The notes: a model not told the origin generated them from the letters alone. A DNA stretch of 64,000 nt from Candidatus Gastranaerophilales bacterium (GCA_944326555.1 CALVEK010000001.1:62001-126000); one strand, 5' to 3'; shown: positions 16,577 through 27,647, numbered from the stretch's first letter. Numbers and translations: made by a program.

Positions 16577-17950
16577 ATGAAAATTGTGCAAAATATATTA
16601 AAACCGCAAAATTTGTTTATTATAGTTTGTTTGTTTTGGGGGTTATTGATTGCTATTGTAACTCCTCCTTTTCAGGCGCCTGATGAGCCTGAGCATTTGT
16701 TTAAAATGTGGGGGTATACTCAAGGAACTTTAACTTATCAAATCAAAGACAAGTGGGTTGGCGGAGTTGTTCCCAAAAGTTTCATAGAAATTTATGATTA
16801 TTACAGTCAATATCGTTGGACTTTCGACAAGACCTCTTTAGCTAAAACTAACGAATTTTCTAAATTAGAGCTAAATAAAAATGACAAATCATTTTTAAGA
16901 TACAATGCTCCTGTTTACACACCTGTATCTTATTTTCCCGCATTTTTGTTTTTGTGGGTATTAAAGTTATTGAATATATCGCCTTTGTTAATGACTTATC
17001 TTATGAGGATATGTTTTTTACTCATATACACAGCATTGGGGTATATTGCTCTAAAAATTACTCCTTGTAAAAAATGGATGTTTTTTACACTTGAGACATT
17101 GCCTTTGATGATTAGTCAGGGAGCTGCCATTAATACTGATGGTCTGTTTTTTGGGATTTTGTTTATTTTCTTAGCTTATACTTTAAGGCTGAGATTTGAT
17201 AAAAATATTGAAAAAATTTCTCAAAAACAAATTTGTATATGGGGTATAATGACAGTTTTGTTGAGTATTTTAAAATTTGCTTACGCCCCTTTGTTGTTTT
17301 TATATTTTTTATTACCAAAAGAAAAAACAGTTTTGCCTGAAAATTACTTAAAAAACTTTTTTATAATACTTTTATCTAATTTTTTAATAATATCTTTCTT
17401 TTTATCAGGCATTTTGGGAGCAGAGGGATATAGATACTGGTCTTATATCAATCATAACAGATCAAACTTTGTTGTTATCAAAGAGGTTCTTTCAAATCCT
17501 TTTGAATTTTTGTATATGGTTGTTTACACGTTTAAGTTGGGTTGGATTTTCTTTTTAGCAAATATGGTATCAAACATTGGGGTTTTGATGTTTACTATTC
17601 CTGTTTGGGCGACAAGATTGTATTGGATTATTATTTTTATAAGTGCCTTTTATTCTACTAAAGAAGAATCTGACATGAGCATTGATTTAAAAAATAAGTG
17701 GATTATGTTTTTTGTTATTGTTGTGTTATTTTTAATAACATTTTTGTCGGTGTATTTGGTTTATCAAACAAAACCGATTATTAGAGGAATGCAGGGCAGG
17801 TATTTTTCTCCACTGCTTCCTATATTTTTGTTGTTATTTATGTCAACAAAATTTAATTTAAAAAACAAATGCTGTCCAATAGTTATCTTTTGTGTAACAC
17901 AGTTGTTATTGGCTGTTAATATCTTTGGTTTTATAATAAGGTTTTATTAA
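16577..17950 (+). CDS. DUF2142-like polytopic membrane protein, copy 1 of 3
   Basis: A 457-residue, strongly hydrophobic protein with about ten predicted membrane segments. After the first segment it has TPPFQAPDEPEHLFKMWGYT, the acidic external loop typical of DUF2142 proteins, which resemble GT-C-fold glycosyltransferases using lipid-linked sugars. Other shared blocks are LRYNAPVYTPVSYFPAFLFL, LNISPLLMTYLMR and the C-terminal RGMQGRYFSPLLPIFLLL. Location 6 bases after kdsA suggests a role in lipopolysaccharide or another envelope glycan. Substrate unknown. Two close paralogues follow. Confidence 0.8.
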   Translation: MKIVQNILKPQNLFIIVCLFWGLLIAIVTPPFQAPDEPEHLFKMWGYTQGTLTYQIKDKWVGGVVPKSFIEIYDYYSQYRWTFDKTSLAKTNEFSKLELNKNDKSFLRYNAPVYTPVSYFPAFLFLWVLKLLNISPLLMTYLMRICFLLIYTALGYIALKITPCKKWMFFTLETLPLMISQGAAINTDGLFFGILFIFLAYTLRLRFDKNIEKISQKQICIWGIMTVLLSILKFAYAPLLFLYFLLPKEKTVLPENYLKNFFIILLSNFLIISFFLSGILGAEGYRYWSYINHNRSNFVVIKEVLSNPFEFLYMVVYTFKLGWIFFLANMVSNIGVLMFTIPVWATRLYWIIIFISAFYSTKEESDMSIDLKNKWIMFFVIVVLFLITFLSVYLVYQTKPIIRGMQGRYFSPLLPIFLLLFMSTKFNLKNKCCPIVIFCVTQLLLAVNIFGFIIRFY

Positions 17951-17952
17951 TA

Positions 17953-19317
17953 ATGCAAAAAAAATTGTCAGAGTTTTTACATGTAGAGAATATTTTTGTT
18001 TTTGTTTGTTTGTTTTGGGGATTATTGTTAATTCTTGCTTTACCTCCTTTGCATGGATCTGATGAGCCGGAACATTTTTTTAAAATATGGGGGTTTACTC
18101 AAGGGACTTTAAAATACCAATTAAAAGATAATTGGGTTGGAATCAATGCTCCTAAAAGTTTGGTCGAATTGGCAGGTATTTGTCATCACTACAGATGGAC
18201 GTATAAAAAAATTCCTGCCGATGTAAAGTTTTACATGTCTAAAATAAAACTCAATAAACAGGACAAAGTATTTTTTAGATACAATGCTCCTGAATATACT
18301 CCATTGTCTTATTTCCCGTCATTTCTTGTGTTGTGGGTATTAAAACTTTTAAATGTAGCGCCTTTAGTTATGACTTATTTGTTAAGAGTAAGTTTTTTGT
18401 TGACATATATAGCACTTGGTTATGTTGCATTAAGGATTATTCCTTGTAAAAGATGGATGCTGTTTTTGTTTCAGACTTTACCTGTTGTCTTGGGACAAGC
18501 ATCTATAATAAGTACGGATGGAGCATTTTTTGGTATTTTATTTTTGTTTTTTGCGTATACCATAAAACTTGCGTTTGATAAAAATATAGAAAAAATTGAG
18601 AAAAAGCAAATATGTCTTTGGGGCATTTTAGGTATTATTTTATGTATGTTAAAGTATGCTTATCTCCCTCTTTTATTTTTATATTTTATTATTCCCGAAA
18701 AAAAATTTCCTAACAAAGGTATATATTATAAGATTTTGTCGACAATTATTACAATAACTTTAGTCATTGTTATGTGTTTTATTTGCTCTGCAGTTAGTAA
18801 TGTCGGTTTGAGGAGTGCTTTTTATAATATAAATGCAAAGACTTCCGTAATAATTTTGGATATATTAAAAAATCCTTTAGAATTTTTAAATGCGGTTTGG
18901 TATTCTACTTTGATATATTTTAAGAACAATACATTTTATTCAGATATTATCGCAATGGCAAAACTTCCGTTTTTTGTTATAAACACGTATTGGTTTTTGC
19001 TATTATTATCTGTTTTTTACAGAGAAAATGATGAACCGACTATTAATTTAAAAGTAAAAGATTTTTTTATACTTATTTTTTCCGTAATTTTTACATATCT
19101 GATTATAATAACATCAGTTTATATTATTTGGCAGCATTATCCTTTTATTAGAGGTGTTTTTGGCCGATATCTTACTCCTTTGTTGCTGATTTTGTTTTTG
19201 ATTTTGGCGTCAACAAATTTTAATTTAAAAAATAAATATGTTCCTATTATTATATTTTTTGTGTCTCAATTTTTGTTGTTACTAAATTTATTTGATTCGT
19301 TGATAAGGTTTTGTTAA
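17953..19317 (+). CDS. DUF2142-like polytopic membrane protein, copy 2 of 3
   Basis: A 454-residue paralogue of 16577-17950, starting 2 bases after its stop. The first loop reads LPPLHGSDEPEHFFKIWGFT: the acidic DEPEH is kept, but PFQAP is replaced by PLHGS, so substrate binding may differ. It keeps RYNAPEYTPLSYFPSFLVLW, LNVAPLVMTYLLRVSFLLTY and a C-terminal RGVFGRYLTPLLLILFL. DNA from 18283 to 18356 is identical to 19650-19723 in copy 3, pointing to recent duplication or gene conversion. Translation is probably coupled to its neighbours. Confidence 0.8.
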   Translation: MQKKLSEFLHVENIFVFVCLFWGLLLILALPPLHGSDEPEHFFKIWGFTQGTLKYQLKDNWVGINAPKSLVELAGICHHYRWTYKKIPADVKFYMSKIKLNKQDKVFFRYNAPEYTPLSYFPSFLVLWVLKLLNVAPLVMTYLLRVSFLLTYIALGYVALRIIPCKRWMLFLFQTLPVVLGQASIISTDGAFFGILFLFFAYTIKLAFDKNIEKIEKKQICLWGILGIILCMLKYAYLPLLFLYFIIPEKKFPNKGIYYKILSTIITITLVIVMCFICSAVSNVGLRSAFYNINAKTSVIILDILKNPLEFLNAVWYSTLIYFKNNTFYSDIIAMAKLPFFVINTYWFLLLLSVFYRENDEPTINLKVKDFFILIFSVIFTYLIIITSVYIIWQHYPFIRGVFGRYLTPLLLILFLILASTNFNLKNKYVPIIIFFVSQFLLLLNLFDSLIRFC

Positions 19318-19319
19318 GT

Positions 19320-20699
19320 ATGGAAAAAAATTCATCCAAACTGTTATGTATAGAAAATATTTTTGTTTTTGTTTGTTTGTTTTGGGGATTGTTATTTGCT
19401 GTTTTGACTTCGCCTTTTCAGGCACCTGATGAGCCTGAACATTTTTTCAAAATGTGGGGGTTTACTCAAGGGACTTTAAAATATCAGCTAAAGGATAATT
19501 GGGTTGGTGTTTATGCTCCAAAAAATTTGGTGGAAATTTATAAAATTTATAACCAATATCGTTGGACATATAAAAAAATACCTACTGAAGTTAATTTTTA
19601 CATGTCAAAAGTACCTTTGGATAGGCAGGATAAAGTATTTTTTAAATATAATGCTCCTGAATATACTCCATTGTCTTATTTCCCGTCATTTCTTGTGTTG
19701 TGGGTATTAAAACTTTTAAATGTTGCTCCTTTAATGATGACTTATTTATTGAGAGTAAGTTTTTTGTTGACATATATAGCACTTGGTTATGTTGCATTAA
19801 AGATTATTCCTTGTAAAAAATGGATGCTGTTTTTGGTTCAGACATTGCCTATTGTTTTGAGTCAGTCTGCCTCTATAAACACTGATGCTATATTTTTTGG
19901 AATAGTTTTTATATTTTTTGCTTACACTCTCAAATTGGCATTTGATGAAAATATAAAAAAAATTGATAAAAAAGAAATCGTTATTTGGGGAATATTGGGG
20001 GTATTGGTAAGTATTTTAAAATTTGCTTATGCACCATTGTTGCTTTTTTACTTTATTATTCCCAAAGAAAAATTTGAGAATACTAAAAATTATTATAAGA
20101 ATTTTTTGTTTGTTTTAATATTACAGCTTTTAGTTTTATTTTTATTTTCGTATTGTGTAATGTCAAAAGATGTTTATCGCAGTGAGTATTACGGTATAAA
20201 TACAAAAACTTCTATAATTTTTTGGGAGATGATTAAACATCCGTTTGAGCATTTGTATGGAATTTTATACACGACAGTTATGTATATAAGAATGAATTTT
20301 TATTATACAAATACAATTTCGAGTATAGGTACAACTTTTACAACAATTCCTTTATTTGCGACAAATTTGTATTGGTTTTTGTTGATTTTGTCCGGAGTGT
20401 ATTCTCCTTTAGGAGAAAAAAAATATTTTACAAATTGGAAAAATAATTTGATTATTACAGTATCTCTGGTTTTTGTATACTGCATGATTGTTACATCTAT
20501 TTATCTTGTTTATCAGCATTATCCTTTTATGAGAGGGATGCAGGGGAGATATTTGACTCCTCTTTTACCTTTTTTATTGTTGCTTTTAAGTTTTAAAAAT
20601 TTTAGGTTAGAAAACAAGATAATACCTGCATGCATTTTTGTAGTAAGTCAATTTTTGCTGGGTGTTACTTTGATTTGTTATGTGGTTAAATTTTATTAG
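19320..20699 (+). CDS. DUF2142-like polytopic membrane protein, copy 3 of 3
   Basis: A 459-residue paralogue. ATG 19320 is preferred to TTG 19311: it gives the same 2-base gap and the same upstream AAGGTTTT context as the junction between copies 1 and 2. The first loop is TSPFQAPDEPEHFFKMWGFT; further blocks are FKYNAPEYTPLSYFPSFLVL and RGMQGRYLTPLLPFLLLL. It is closest to copy 2 in the first 200 residues and nearer copy 1 in the C-terminal loop (RGMQGRY), which suggests mosaic ancestry. About ten membrane segments are predicted. Function not established; GT-C-like sugar transfer is inferred. Confidence 0.8.
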   Translation: MEKNSSKLLCIENIFVFVCLFWGLLFAVLTSPFQAPDEPEHFFKMWGFTQGTLKYQLKDNWVGVYAPKNLVEIYKIYNQYRWTYKKIPTEVNFYMSKVPLDRQDKVFFKYNAPEYTPLSYFPSFLVLWVLKLLNVAPLMMTYLLRVSFLLTYIALGYVALKIIPCKKWMLFLVQTLPIVLSQSASINTDAIFFGIVFIFFAYTLKLAFDENIKKIDKKEIVIWGILGVLVSILKFAYAPLLLFYFIIPKEKFENTKNYYKNFLFVLILQLLVLFLFSYCVMSKDVYRSEYYGINTKTSIIFWEMIKHPFEHLYGILYTTVMYIRMNFYYTNTISSIGTTFTTIPLFATNLYWFLLILSGVYSPLGEKKYFTNWKNNLIITVSLVFVYCMIVTSIYLVYQHYPFMRGMQGRYLTPLLPFLLLLLSFKNFRLENKIIPACIFVVSQFLLGVTLICYVVKFY

Positions 20700-20702
20700 T
20701 TT

Positions 20703-22112
20703 ATGATTAGTCTGATTAAAAATAAAAAAATATTTTTACAATTTATTATCTTTATTTTGTACGCAATATTCACGTTTATAATGATTTTGCATCATGAAGT
20801 TTGGGGAGATGAGGCACAGGCATGGGTTGTTGTCAGAGATTCATCTTTTGTAGAAATGTTAGGACATGTCAGAACAGAGGGGCATCCTTTGTTGTGGTAT
20901 TTTTTAATTTTGCCGTTTGCAAAGTTAGTACATTCTTTTAACGCAGTGTTTTTGATGCAATTTTTAAATTGGTTTTTTGTTTTATTGGCAGCGGTTTTTT
21001 TGATTTTTAAGTCTCCTTTTAATATTTTTTGTAAAATTTGTATTTTGCTAAGTTCCGGTTTTTTGTATTGGTATCCTGTAATTGCCAGAAGTTATTGTAT
21101 TATTCCGATATTAATTTTTTTGGCGGCATATTTTTTTAATAAGCAAGACAAACATCCTTATATTTATTCTTTGATTATTATTCTTTTGGCAAATACTCAT
21201 GTTATTATGTTCGGTTTTTGTTTTGCGCTTTCTTGTATATTTGCTTTGTATGCCAAAACAAAAAAACAAAAAATTGCTTTTGCACTTGTTGTTTTATCGT
21301 TGTTTTGTGTTGCAGGTTATTTGTACGGTTCTCAAAATGAGAATTTTATTGTAAAACATTCTCAGCATTTAAGCGGTATTATTGGCTTTTTGAAAGTATA
21401 CAGCAGAGTTGTTTTTAATATTTACGGTATTTCAAACTTACTTGTGCTTTTGACGTTTGGGTTGTTTTTAATTTTTTGTTCTGTGGTTTTTTACAACAAA
21501 GATAAAAGAGTATTTTTTGTTTATTTGGCTAATCTTATTTATCAATTTGGTGTATACATGTTTGTTTGGGGTAGTTTGCCCCAAAGAGTTTATATTATTC
21601 TTTTTTCGATAGTATTTGGTTTTTGGGTAATATATGAAAAAACAGTTAATTCAAAGTTGAATTTTTATTTGAGTTTAATGATTGCTTTATCATTTTTGCT
21701 GACTTTTGGAGATGGTTTAAAAATGTTAAAGGATGATTATGTCAAAGATTTTTCCGGAGGCAAAAAGACTGCAGAATTTATTTTAAAAAATATTCCTCAA
21801 AATTCTGTTATTTTGTCTAATGATCCTGTAACAAGCACAAGTGTTAGCGCCTATTTGTTTGAAAATAAGGATAAGTATAAATTTTGGTATAACGGTTATA
21901 ATGATTTTTACACTTATACTTTATGGAATAAACCGATATTACCTCCTTATGCTTCTATTAGTGTTTCAGAACTTTTGAAAAAATATGATACAGTGTATTT
22001 GCTTATAAGTTCTGATGTTTATTTGAGCGAATTAACTCCTTTATTTGTTTCTGATATAAATGTTTTAACAAAACAAGAGCGATTTAAGATTTATAAAATA
22101 ACTAAAGAGTAG
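20703..22112 (+). CDS. GT-C/GT39-like membrane glycosyltransferase candidate, copy 1 of 3
   Basis: A 469-residue polytopic membrane protein of a second family, distinct from the DUF2142 trio. After membrane segment 1 it carries MILHHEVWGDEAQAWVVVRD, with the Asp-Glu pair expected in the first external loop of GT-C enzymes such as PMT/GT39, followed by RTEGHPLLWYFLILPFAKL. Ten or so membrane segments run to about residue 350. The last ~110 residues look extracytoplasmic (SGGKKTAEFILKNIPQNSVI, then a Tyr-rich block). Start is 3 bases after the previous stop. Confidence 0.78.
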   Translation: MISLIKNKKIFLQFIIFILYAIFTFIMILHHEVWGDEAQAWVVVRDSSFVEMLGHVRTEGHPLLWYFLILPFAKLVHSFNAVFLMQFLNWFFVLLAAVFLIFKSPFNIFCKICILLSSGFLYWYPVIARSYCIIPILIFLAAYFFNKQDKHPYIYSLIIILLANTHVIMFGFCFALSCIFALYAKTKKQKIAFALVVLSLFCVAGYLYGSQNENFIVKHSQHLSGIIGFLKVYSRVVFNIYGISNLLVLLTFGLFLIFCSVVFYNKDKRVFFVYLANLIYQFGVYMFVWGSLPQRVYIILFSIVFGFWVIYEKTVNSKLNFYLSLMIALSFLLTFGDGLKMLKDDYVKDFSGGKKTAEFILKNIPQNSVILSNDPVTSTSVSAYLFENKDKYKFWYNGYNDFYTYTLWNKPILPPYASISVSELLKKYDTVYLLISSDVYLSELTPLFVSDINVLTKQERFKIYKITKE

Positions 22113-22117
22113 AGAGT

Positions 22118-23545
22118 ATGGATATTAGTAAACGTAAAATTTTGAGTTGGGTTAATGTTTTAACAATACTTTTGTACGCATTGTTTACGTTTATTTTATT
22201 GTTGCACCACGAAATATGGGCGGATGAGGCTCAGGCATGGTTGGTTGTTAGAGATTTGGATTTTAGCGGGTTGATTTCTCATGTTCGGACAGAGGGGCAT
22301 CCTTTGCTGTGGTATTTTACTATATTCCCTTTTGCAAAGTTGTTGAATTCTAATTTTTCTATATTTTCAATGCAAATTGTAAATTGGTTTATTGTTGTTT
22401 TGGCTATGGGAGTTTGGGTTTTTAGGTCTCCTTTTAATATTTTTGCAAAAATTTCAATGTTGTTAAGCTCAGGGTTTTTGTACTGGTATGCAATTATAGC
22501 AAGGAGTTATTGTTTTATACCTTTGTTTGTTTTTTTGTTGGCGATTTTTTATCCTAAACAAAAGGAGCACCCGTTTGTATATGCGTTATTAATAATTGCT
22601 CTTGCGAACACTCATTTGATTGTATTTGGTTTTTGTTTTGCATTGGCTTTAGTTTTTTTGTACAAAAACAGAAATGATAAAAAGGCTTTGATAGCTTCAA
22701 GTTTGGTTTTTTTATCCTTTATTTGTATTGTAATTTATCTTTGGGGTTCTCAAAATGAAAATTATATTGTAAGAAACGCTTTTAAGTTTCCTTTTTGGGA
22801 TGGGGTAAAAGATACTTATGAGCGTATGATTTTTAATTTTTACGGCTCACAAAAGATTGTTTTTTCAGTTATTTTAAGTTTGTTTTTAAGTTTTTCAGGT
22901 TTATTTTTATTTTTTAAAAACAAAGCAATGTTTTTTGTGTATTTAATGAGTATTATTTATCAAGTTGCTTTGTATGTGTTAGTTTGGGGGCAGTTGCCTC
23001 AGAGGACTTATTCTCTTTTTCTTGTGATAGTTTTTTGTTTTTGGGTAATGTTTAATGATTTATCAAAAAGACTAAAAAATTTGGTGAATTTTGCATTGAT
23101 TATTGCATTTTTGGCCAGCTTCCCCACTGCTTTGTTTTTGATTAAACAAGAATGGGAGAAGGATTTTTCTGACGGATTGAATGTAGCTAATTTTATTGAG
23201 CAAAATATTCCGCAAGATGCTTTTATTGTTTCAAATTATCCGCTCACAACGGTTTCTATAAGTGTATATTTGCCGCAAAATAAAGGTAAATGGAAATTTT
23301 ATTATCCTGCATATAAGGATTATTATACTTTTACTCATTGGAATAAGACTATTAATCCGAGTTTTACGCCATTACCGTTGGCGGATTATCTTAAAGACAA
23401 AAAAGAAATTTATGTGCTGTTGAGTGCGGGTTCTGTTTATGAAGATTTAAAGCCTTTATATTCTTCTACTGACAAGGTATGCAACAATCAGGAAAAGTTT
23501 AAAATTTATAAAATAACAAGAGAACAGATGTATGGAACAAACTAA
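22118..23545 (+). CDS. GT-C/GT39-like membrane glycosyltransferase candidate, copy 2 of 3
   Basis: A 475-residue paralogue of 20703-22112. It keeps LLHHEIWADEAQAWLVVRDL, RTEGHPLLWYFTIFPFAKLL, SSGFLYWYAIIARSYCFIPL and the C-terminal soluble block DGLNVANFIEQNIPQDAFIV. A gap of 5 bases separates it from copy 1, with AGAG-type purines before ATG 22118. It overlaps copy 3 by 14 bases. Acceptor and donor are unknown; the operon position behind kdsA favours an envelope polysaccharide. Confidence 0.78.
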   Translation: MDISKRKILSWVNVLTILLYALFTFILLLHHEIWADEAQAWLVVRDLDFSGLISHVRTEGHPLLWYFTIFPFAKLLNSNFSIFSMQIVNWFIVVLAMGVWVFRSPFNIFAKISMLLSSGFLYWYAIIARSYCFIPLFVFLLAIFYPKQKEHPFVYALLIIALANTHLIVFGFCFALALVFLYKNRNDKKALIASSLVFLSFICIVIYLWGSQNENYIVRNAFKFPFWDGVKDTYERMIFNFYGSQKIVFSVILSLFLSFSGLFLFFKNKAMFFVYLMSIIYQVALYVLVWGQLPQRTYSLFLVIVFCFWVMFNDLSKRLKNLVNFALIIAFLASFPTALFLIKQEWEKDFSDGLNVANFIEQNIPQDAFIVSNYPLTTVSISVYLPQNKGKWKFYYPAYKDYYTFTHWNKTINPSFTPLPLADYLKDKKEIYVLLSAGSVYEDLKPLYSSTDKVCNNQEKFKIYKITREQMYGTN

Positions 23546-25046
23546 AAAAAATTTGTTGATAAATATATTATGTACAACAATTTATGCCTTAATTACGTTA
23601 GTTGTGGTTTTGCATCATGAAATTTGGGCAGATGAAGCTCAGGCATGGATGATTGCAAAGAGTTTACCATTGACAGGACTATTCAAACATTTGGTAAATG
23701 AGGGGCATCCGTCATTTTTTTATCTTTTGATAATGCCTTTTGCAAAATTGTTGAAAGGAACAGAGGCTATTTTGTCCATGCAGATTTTGTGCTGGTTTTC
23801 ATCTGTTTTTTCTGTCTTTTTAATTTTTCAGTTTTCTTCGTTTAACAGGTTGGCAAAATTTGCAATAGCATTCAGTGCGGGTTTTTTGTACTTTTTCCCT
23901 GTTATAGCAAGGAGTTATTCGATATTGCCTTTATTGGTCTTTTTATTGGCGATATTTTATCCAAAAGCTAAAGATAGGCCTGTTTTGTATTCGATATTAC
24001 TCATCTTGATTGCAAATACACATATTATTATGTTTGGTTTTGCATCTTTGCTTGGTTTTTTATTCTTTTATGAATCTTTTATAAAGGATAAAATCAATAT
24101 TAAAAATTATATTATTCCATTATCAATATGGATTTTGGGTTTATTGGCCGTTATATTGCAATTACATTCAACTACATCGAGCAATGTTTTTATTTCTTTA
24201 GATTTTAGCAATATTGTTGCCAATACGGTAAAAGTTGTCAGTCAGTTTTTTATAAACGGTTACGACAATCAATATGCGGATACGGGGAAAATTATTTTCC
24301 CTATGTTTGGTGTTTTTGCAATTCTTGTTAGTTTTCTTTTGTATATTTGGTTTTTTGTTATTTTGTTTGTTAATGATAAAAAAATATTTTTTGTAACTTT
24401 TTTGAGTATTTTTTTTCAACTTGTAATATACATTGTCGGTTATAATCATTGGATTTTTGCAAACAGGATATTTTGCGCTCATATAATCCTTATTTTTGCA
24501 TTTTGGGTGATGCTTAAAAATAATGAGTTTAAAAATTTACCAAAAATCAATAATAAAAAATTTATTAATATAACAATTGCTGTATTATTCCTTTTGACAA
24601 TATTAAACGGAATCAGATATTCTGTATTGGATTGTCTTTACAGCTATTCGGGAGCAAAAGAGACGGCCGAATTTATACAAAAAAATATACAAGGTAAAGA
24701 TACCTTGTTTATTACGGATAATGAGCCTTATTGTGTCGCACTTGCGTATTATTTGCAAGGTAAAAAGGGGATATATTCTGCTATCCATCAAAAAGATATT
24801 ACATACATTGTATGGGATGAAAATTTGTATCACATGCTCTCTGATGGAGGATGGGATGAGTATGTTAAATTTATGAGACAGGAAAGAAATGAAGACTTTT
24901 TAACTAAAAAAATATATGCGGTTATACCGACATTTAACAAGTATAGTCTTAATATTGCACATCCTAAAAATTACAAATTGATTTTTGAAAGTAAGCCATC
25001 GATATTAAAATTTGAGGGATTTAGCATTTACGAGTATCAAGGATAA
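23532..25046 (+). CDS. GT-C/GT39-like membrane glycosyltransferase candidate, copy 3 of 3
   Basis: A 504-residue paralogue, the most diverged of the three. It keeps VLHHEIWADEAQAWMIAKSL and NEGHPSFFYLLIMPFAKLLK, and SAGFLYFFPVIARSYSILPL, but RTEGHPLLWYF has become VNEGHPSFFYL. The C-terminal soluble part is longer (GAKETAEFIQKNIQGKDTLF, then about 110 residues). ATG 23532 lies inside the end of copy 2, in another frame. Last gene of the kdsA operon; a hairpin with a T-run starts within its stop codon region. Confidence 0.78.
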   Translation: MEQTKKNLLINILCTTIYALITLVVVLHHEIWADEAQAWMIAKSLPLTGLFKHLVNEGHPSFFYLLIMPFAKLLKGTEAILSMQILCWFSSVFSVFLIFQFSSFNRLAKFAIAFSAGFLYFFPVIARSYSILPLLVFLLAIFYPKAKDRPVLYSILLILIANTHIIMFGFASLLGFLFFYESFIKDKINIKNYIIPLSIWILGLLAVILQLHSTTSSNVFISLDFSNIVANTVKVVSQFFINGYDNQYADTGKIIFPMFGVFAILVSFLLYIWFFVILFVNDKKIFFVTFLSIFFQLVIYIVGYNHWIFANRIFCAHIILIFAFWVMLKNNEFKNLPKINNKKFINITIAVLFLLTILNGIRYSVLDCLYSYSGAKETAEFIQKNIQGKDTLFITDNEPYCVALAYYLQGKKGIYSAIHQKDITYIVWDENLYHMLSDGGWDEYVKFMRQERNEDFLTKKIYAVIPTFNKYSLNIAHPKNYKLIFESKPSILKFEGFSIYEYQG

Positions 25047-25065
25047 CCTGTTAAGTTATCTTTTT
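25042..25065 (+). terminator. Terminator of the kdsA-membrane protein operon
   Basis: Stem GATAAC (25042-25047) / GTTATC (25055-25060), a 7-base loop and five T. The stem contains the stop codon of the last gene of the operon. The stem is short, so strength is uncertain. Confidence 0.6.
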
Positions 25066-25233
25066 ACAGATTCTTTTTAACAGTTGCACTTTTCTTTTTT
25101 GTCAGTATATCTCGCAAAAAAAGAATTATTAATTTTTCATTAACTTTTGAAGTTTTTTAAAAATCAAATGGTATAAAAGTAGAGTAGAGTAGGTAGAAAT
25201 ATAAGTATAAGAATAATTAAAAAGGAGGACGCT

Positions 25234-25521
25234 ATGTCAATCAGACCATTATCAGACAAATTGGTAATCAAAGTTATAGAAGATACAGAAAAAACAGAAG
25301 GCGGAATTTTTATTCCTGATTCTGCAAAAGAAAAACCACAAAAAGGTGAAGTAATTGCAGTAGGCCCCGGAAAAACTCTTGAAGACGGTAAAAAAGAAGA
25401 AATGGATGTTAAAGTAGGCGAAGTTGTTCTTTTTGCAAAATACGCAGGTACTGATGTAAAAATGGGCGACGAAACTTTTAAAATAATGTCTGTAAAAGAT
25501 GTTTTGGGCGTTTTGGAATAA
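25234..25521 (+). CDS. groES: Co-chaperonin GroES
   Basis: Heptameric lid of the GroEL chaperonin. The 95-residue product is complete: MSIRPLSDKLVIKVIEDTEK, then GGIFIPDSAKEKPQKGEVIA with the mobile loop, VGPGKT, and the C-terminal VGEVVLFAKYAGTDV. AAGGAGG lies before ATG 25234. A possible promoter is TTGAAG (25147-25152) with TATAAA (25172-25177), spacing 19, which is weak. No CIRCE element is seen in the upstream gap, so HrcA control is not indicated. Confidence 0.98.
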   Translation: MSIRPLSDKLVIKVIEDTEKTEGGIFIPDSAKEKPQKGEVIAVGPGKTLEDGKKEEMDVKVGEVVLFAKYAGTDVKMGDETFKIMSVKDVLGVLE

Positions 25522-25551
25522 ACCCGTTCGGAAATAAAATATAATCATTAA

Positions 25552-27207
<1,656 letters not shown>

Positions 27208-27232
27208 TTTCATATCACTTAGAAAATTTATG

Positions 27233-27267
27233 GCGGGCATTTTCTGTTTTGAAAGTGCCCGCTTTTT
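27233..27267 (+). terminator. Terminator of groES-groEL
   Basis: A strong hairpin: GCGGGCATTTTC (27233-27244) pairs with GAAAGTGCCCGC (27251-27262) with one wobble pair, a 6-base loop, and five T (27263-27267). Confidence 0.9.
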
Positions 27268-27333
27268 ACAACTCGCTATTGATTAATTTTTCTTGTAAAT
27301 ATAGTCGTATAACGCTTATTATCCCAAACAGCA

Positions 27334-27385
27334 ATTACATATATGTAATATGTCCGATTTTAAAATAAATATAATTACATATATG
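27334..27385 (+). promoter_or_regulatory. Palindrome plus half-copy before the XRE gene, probable operator
   Basis: ATTACATATATGTAAT (27334-27349) is a perfect 16-bp palindrome. ATTACATATATG recurs at 27374-27385, where its last three bases are the preferred start codon of the regulator. Two copies about 40 bases apart, directly before a small HTH gene, suggest an autoregulatory site. Confidence 0.5.
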
Positions 27386-27631
27386 GAACAGGAAGAGAAA
27401 AAGCTAATCAAAGTTTTAGGAAATACTCTCAAATTGTTGCGTGAAGAAAAAGGTGTTTCGTTAAACATTTTTGCATACGAAAATGATCTTACAACAGCAA
27501 CGGTCTCAAGGGTGGAAAACGGTCTTGTCGATACAAAATTCTCTACCCTTATTAAGTATGCCAAAGGCTTGGAAATTCCTCTTGAACAAATTTTGCAGTT
27601 ATTAAACATAAATTACAAAAACGAAGATTAG
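27383..27631 (+). CDS. Small XRE-family HTH regulator
   Basis: An 82-residue Cro/CI-type DNA-binding protein with an HTH at about residues 10-65: LGNTLKLLREEKGVSLNIFA, then ENDLTTATVSRVENGLVDTK and FSTLIKYAKGLEIPLEQIL. No second domain. The frame is open from ATG 27350, which would add 11 residues; ATG 27383 is preferred because the HTH family usually begins near MEQEEKK and because both upstream repeat copies then lie outside the gene. Neither start has a good ribosome binding site. Target genes unknown; likely autoregulated. Confidence 0.85.
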   Translation: MEQEEKKLIKVLGNTLKLLREEKGVSLNIFAYENDLTTATVSRVENGLVDTKFSTLIKYAKGLEIPLEQILQLLNINYKNED

Positions 27632-27647
27632 TATTCGCAATTAAGTT

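Noticed and set aside
25047-25233. CIRCE operator before groES
   Set aside because: No inverted repeat of the TTAGCACTC type is found in the gap.
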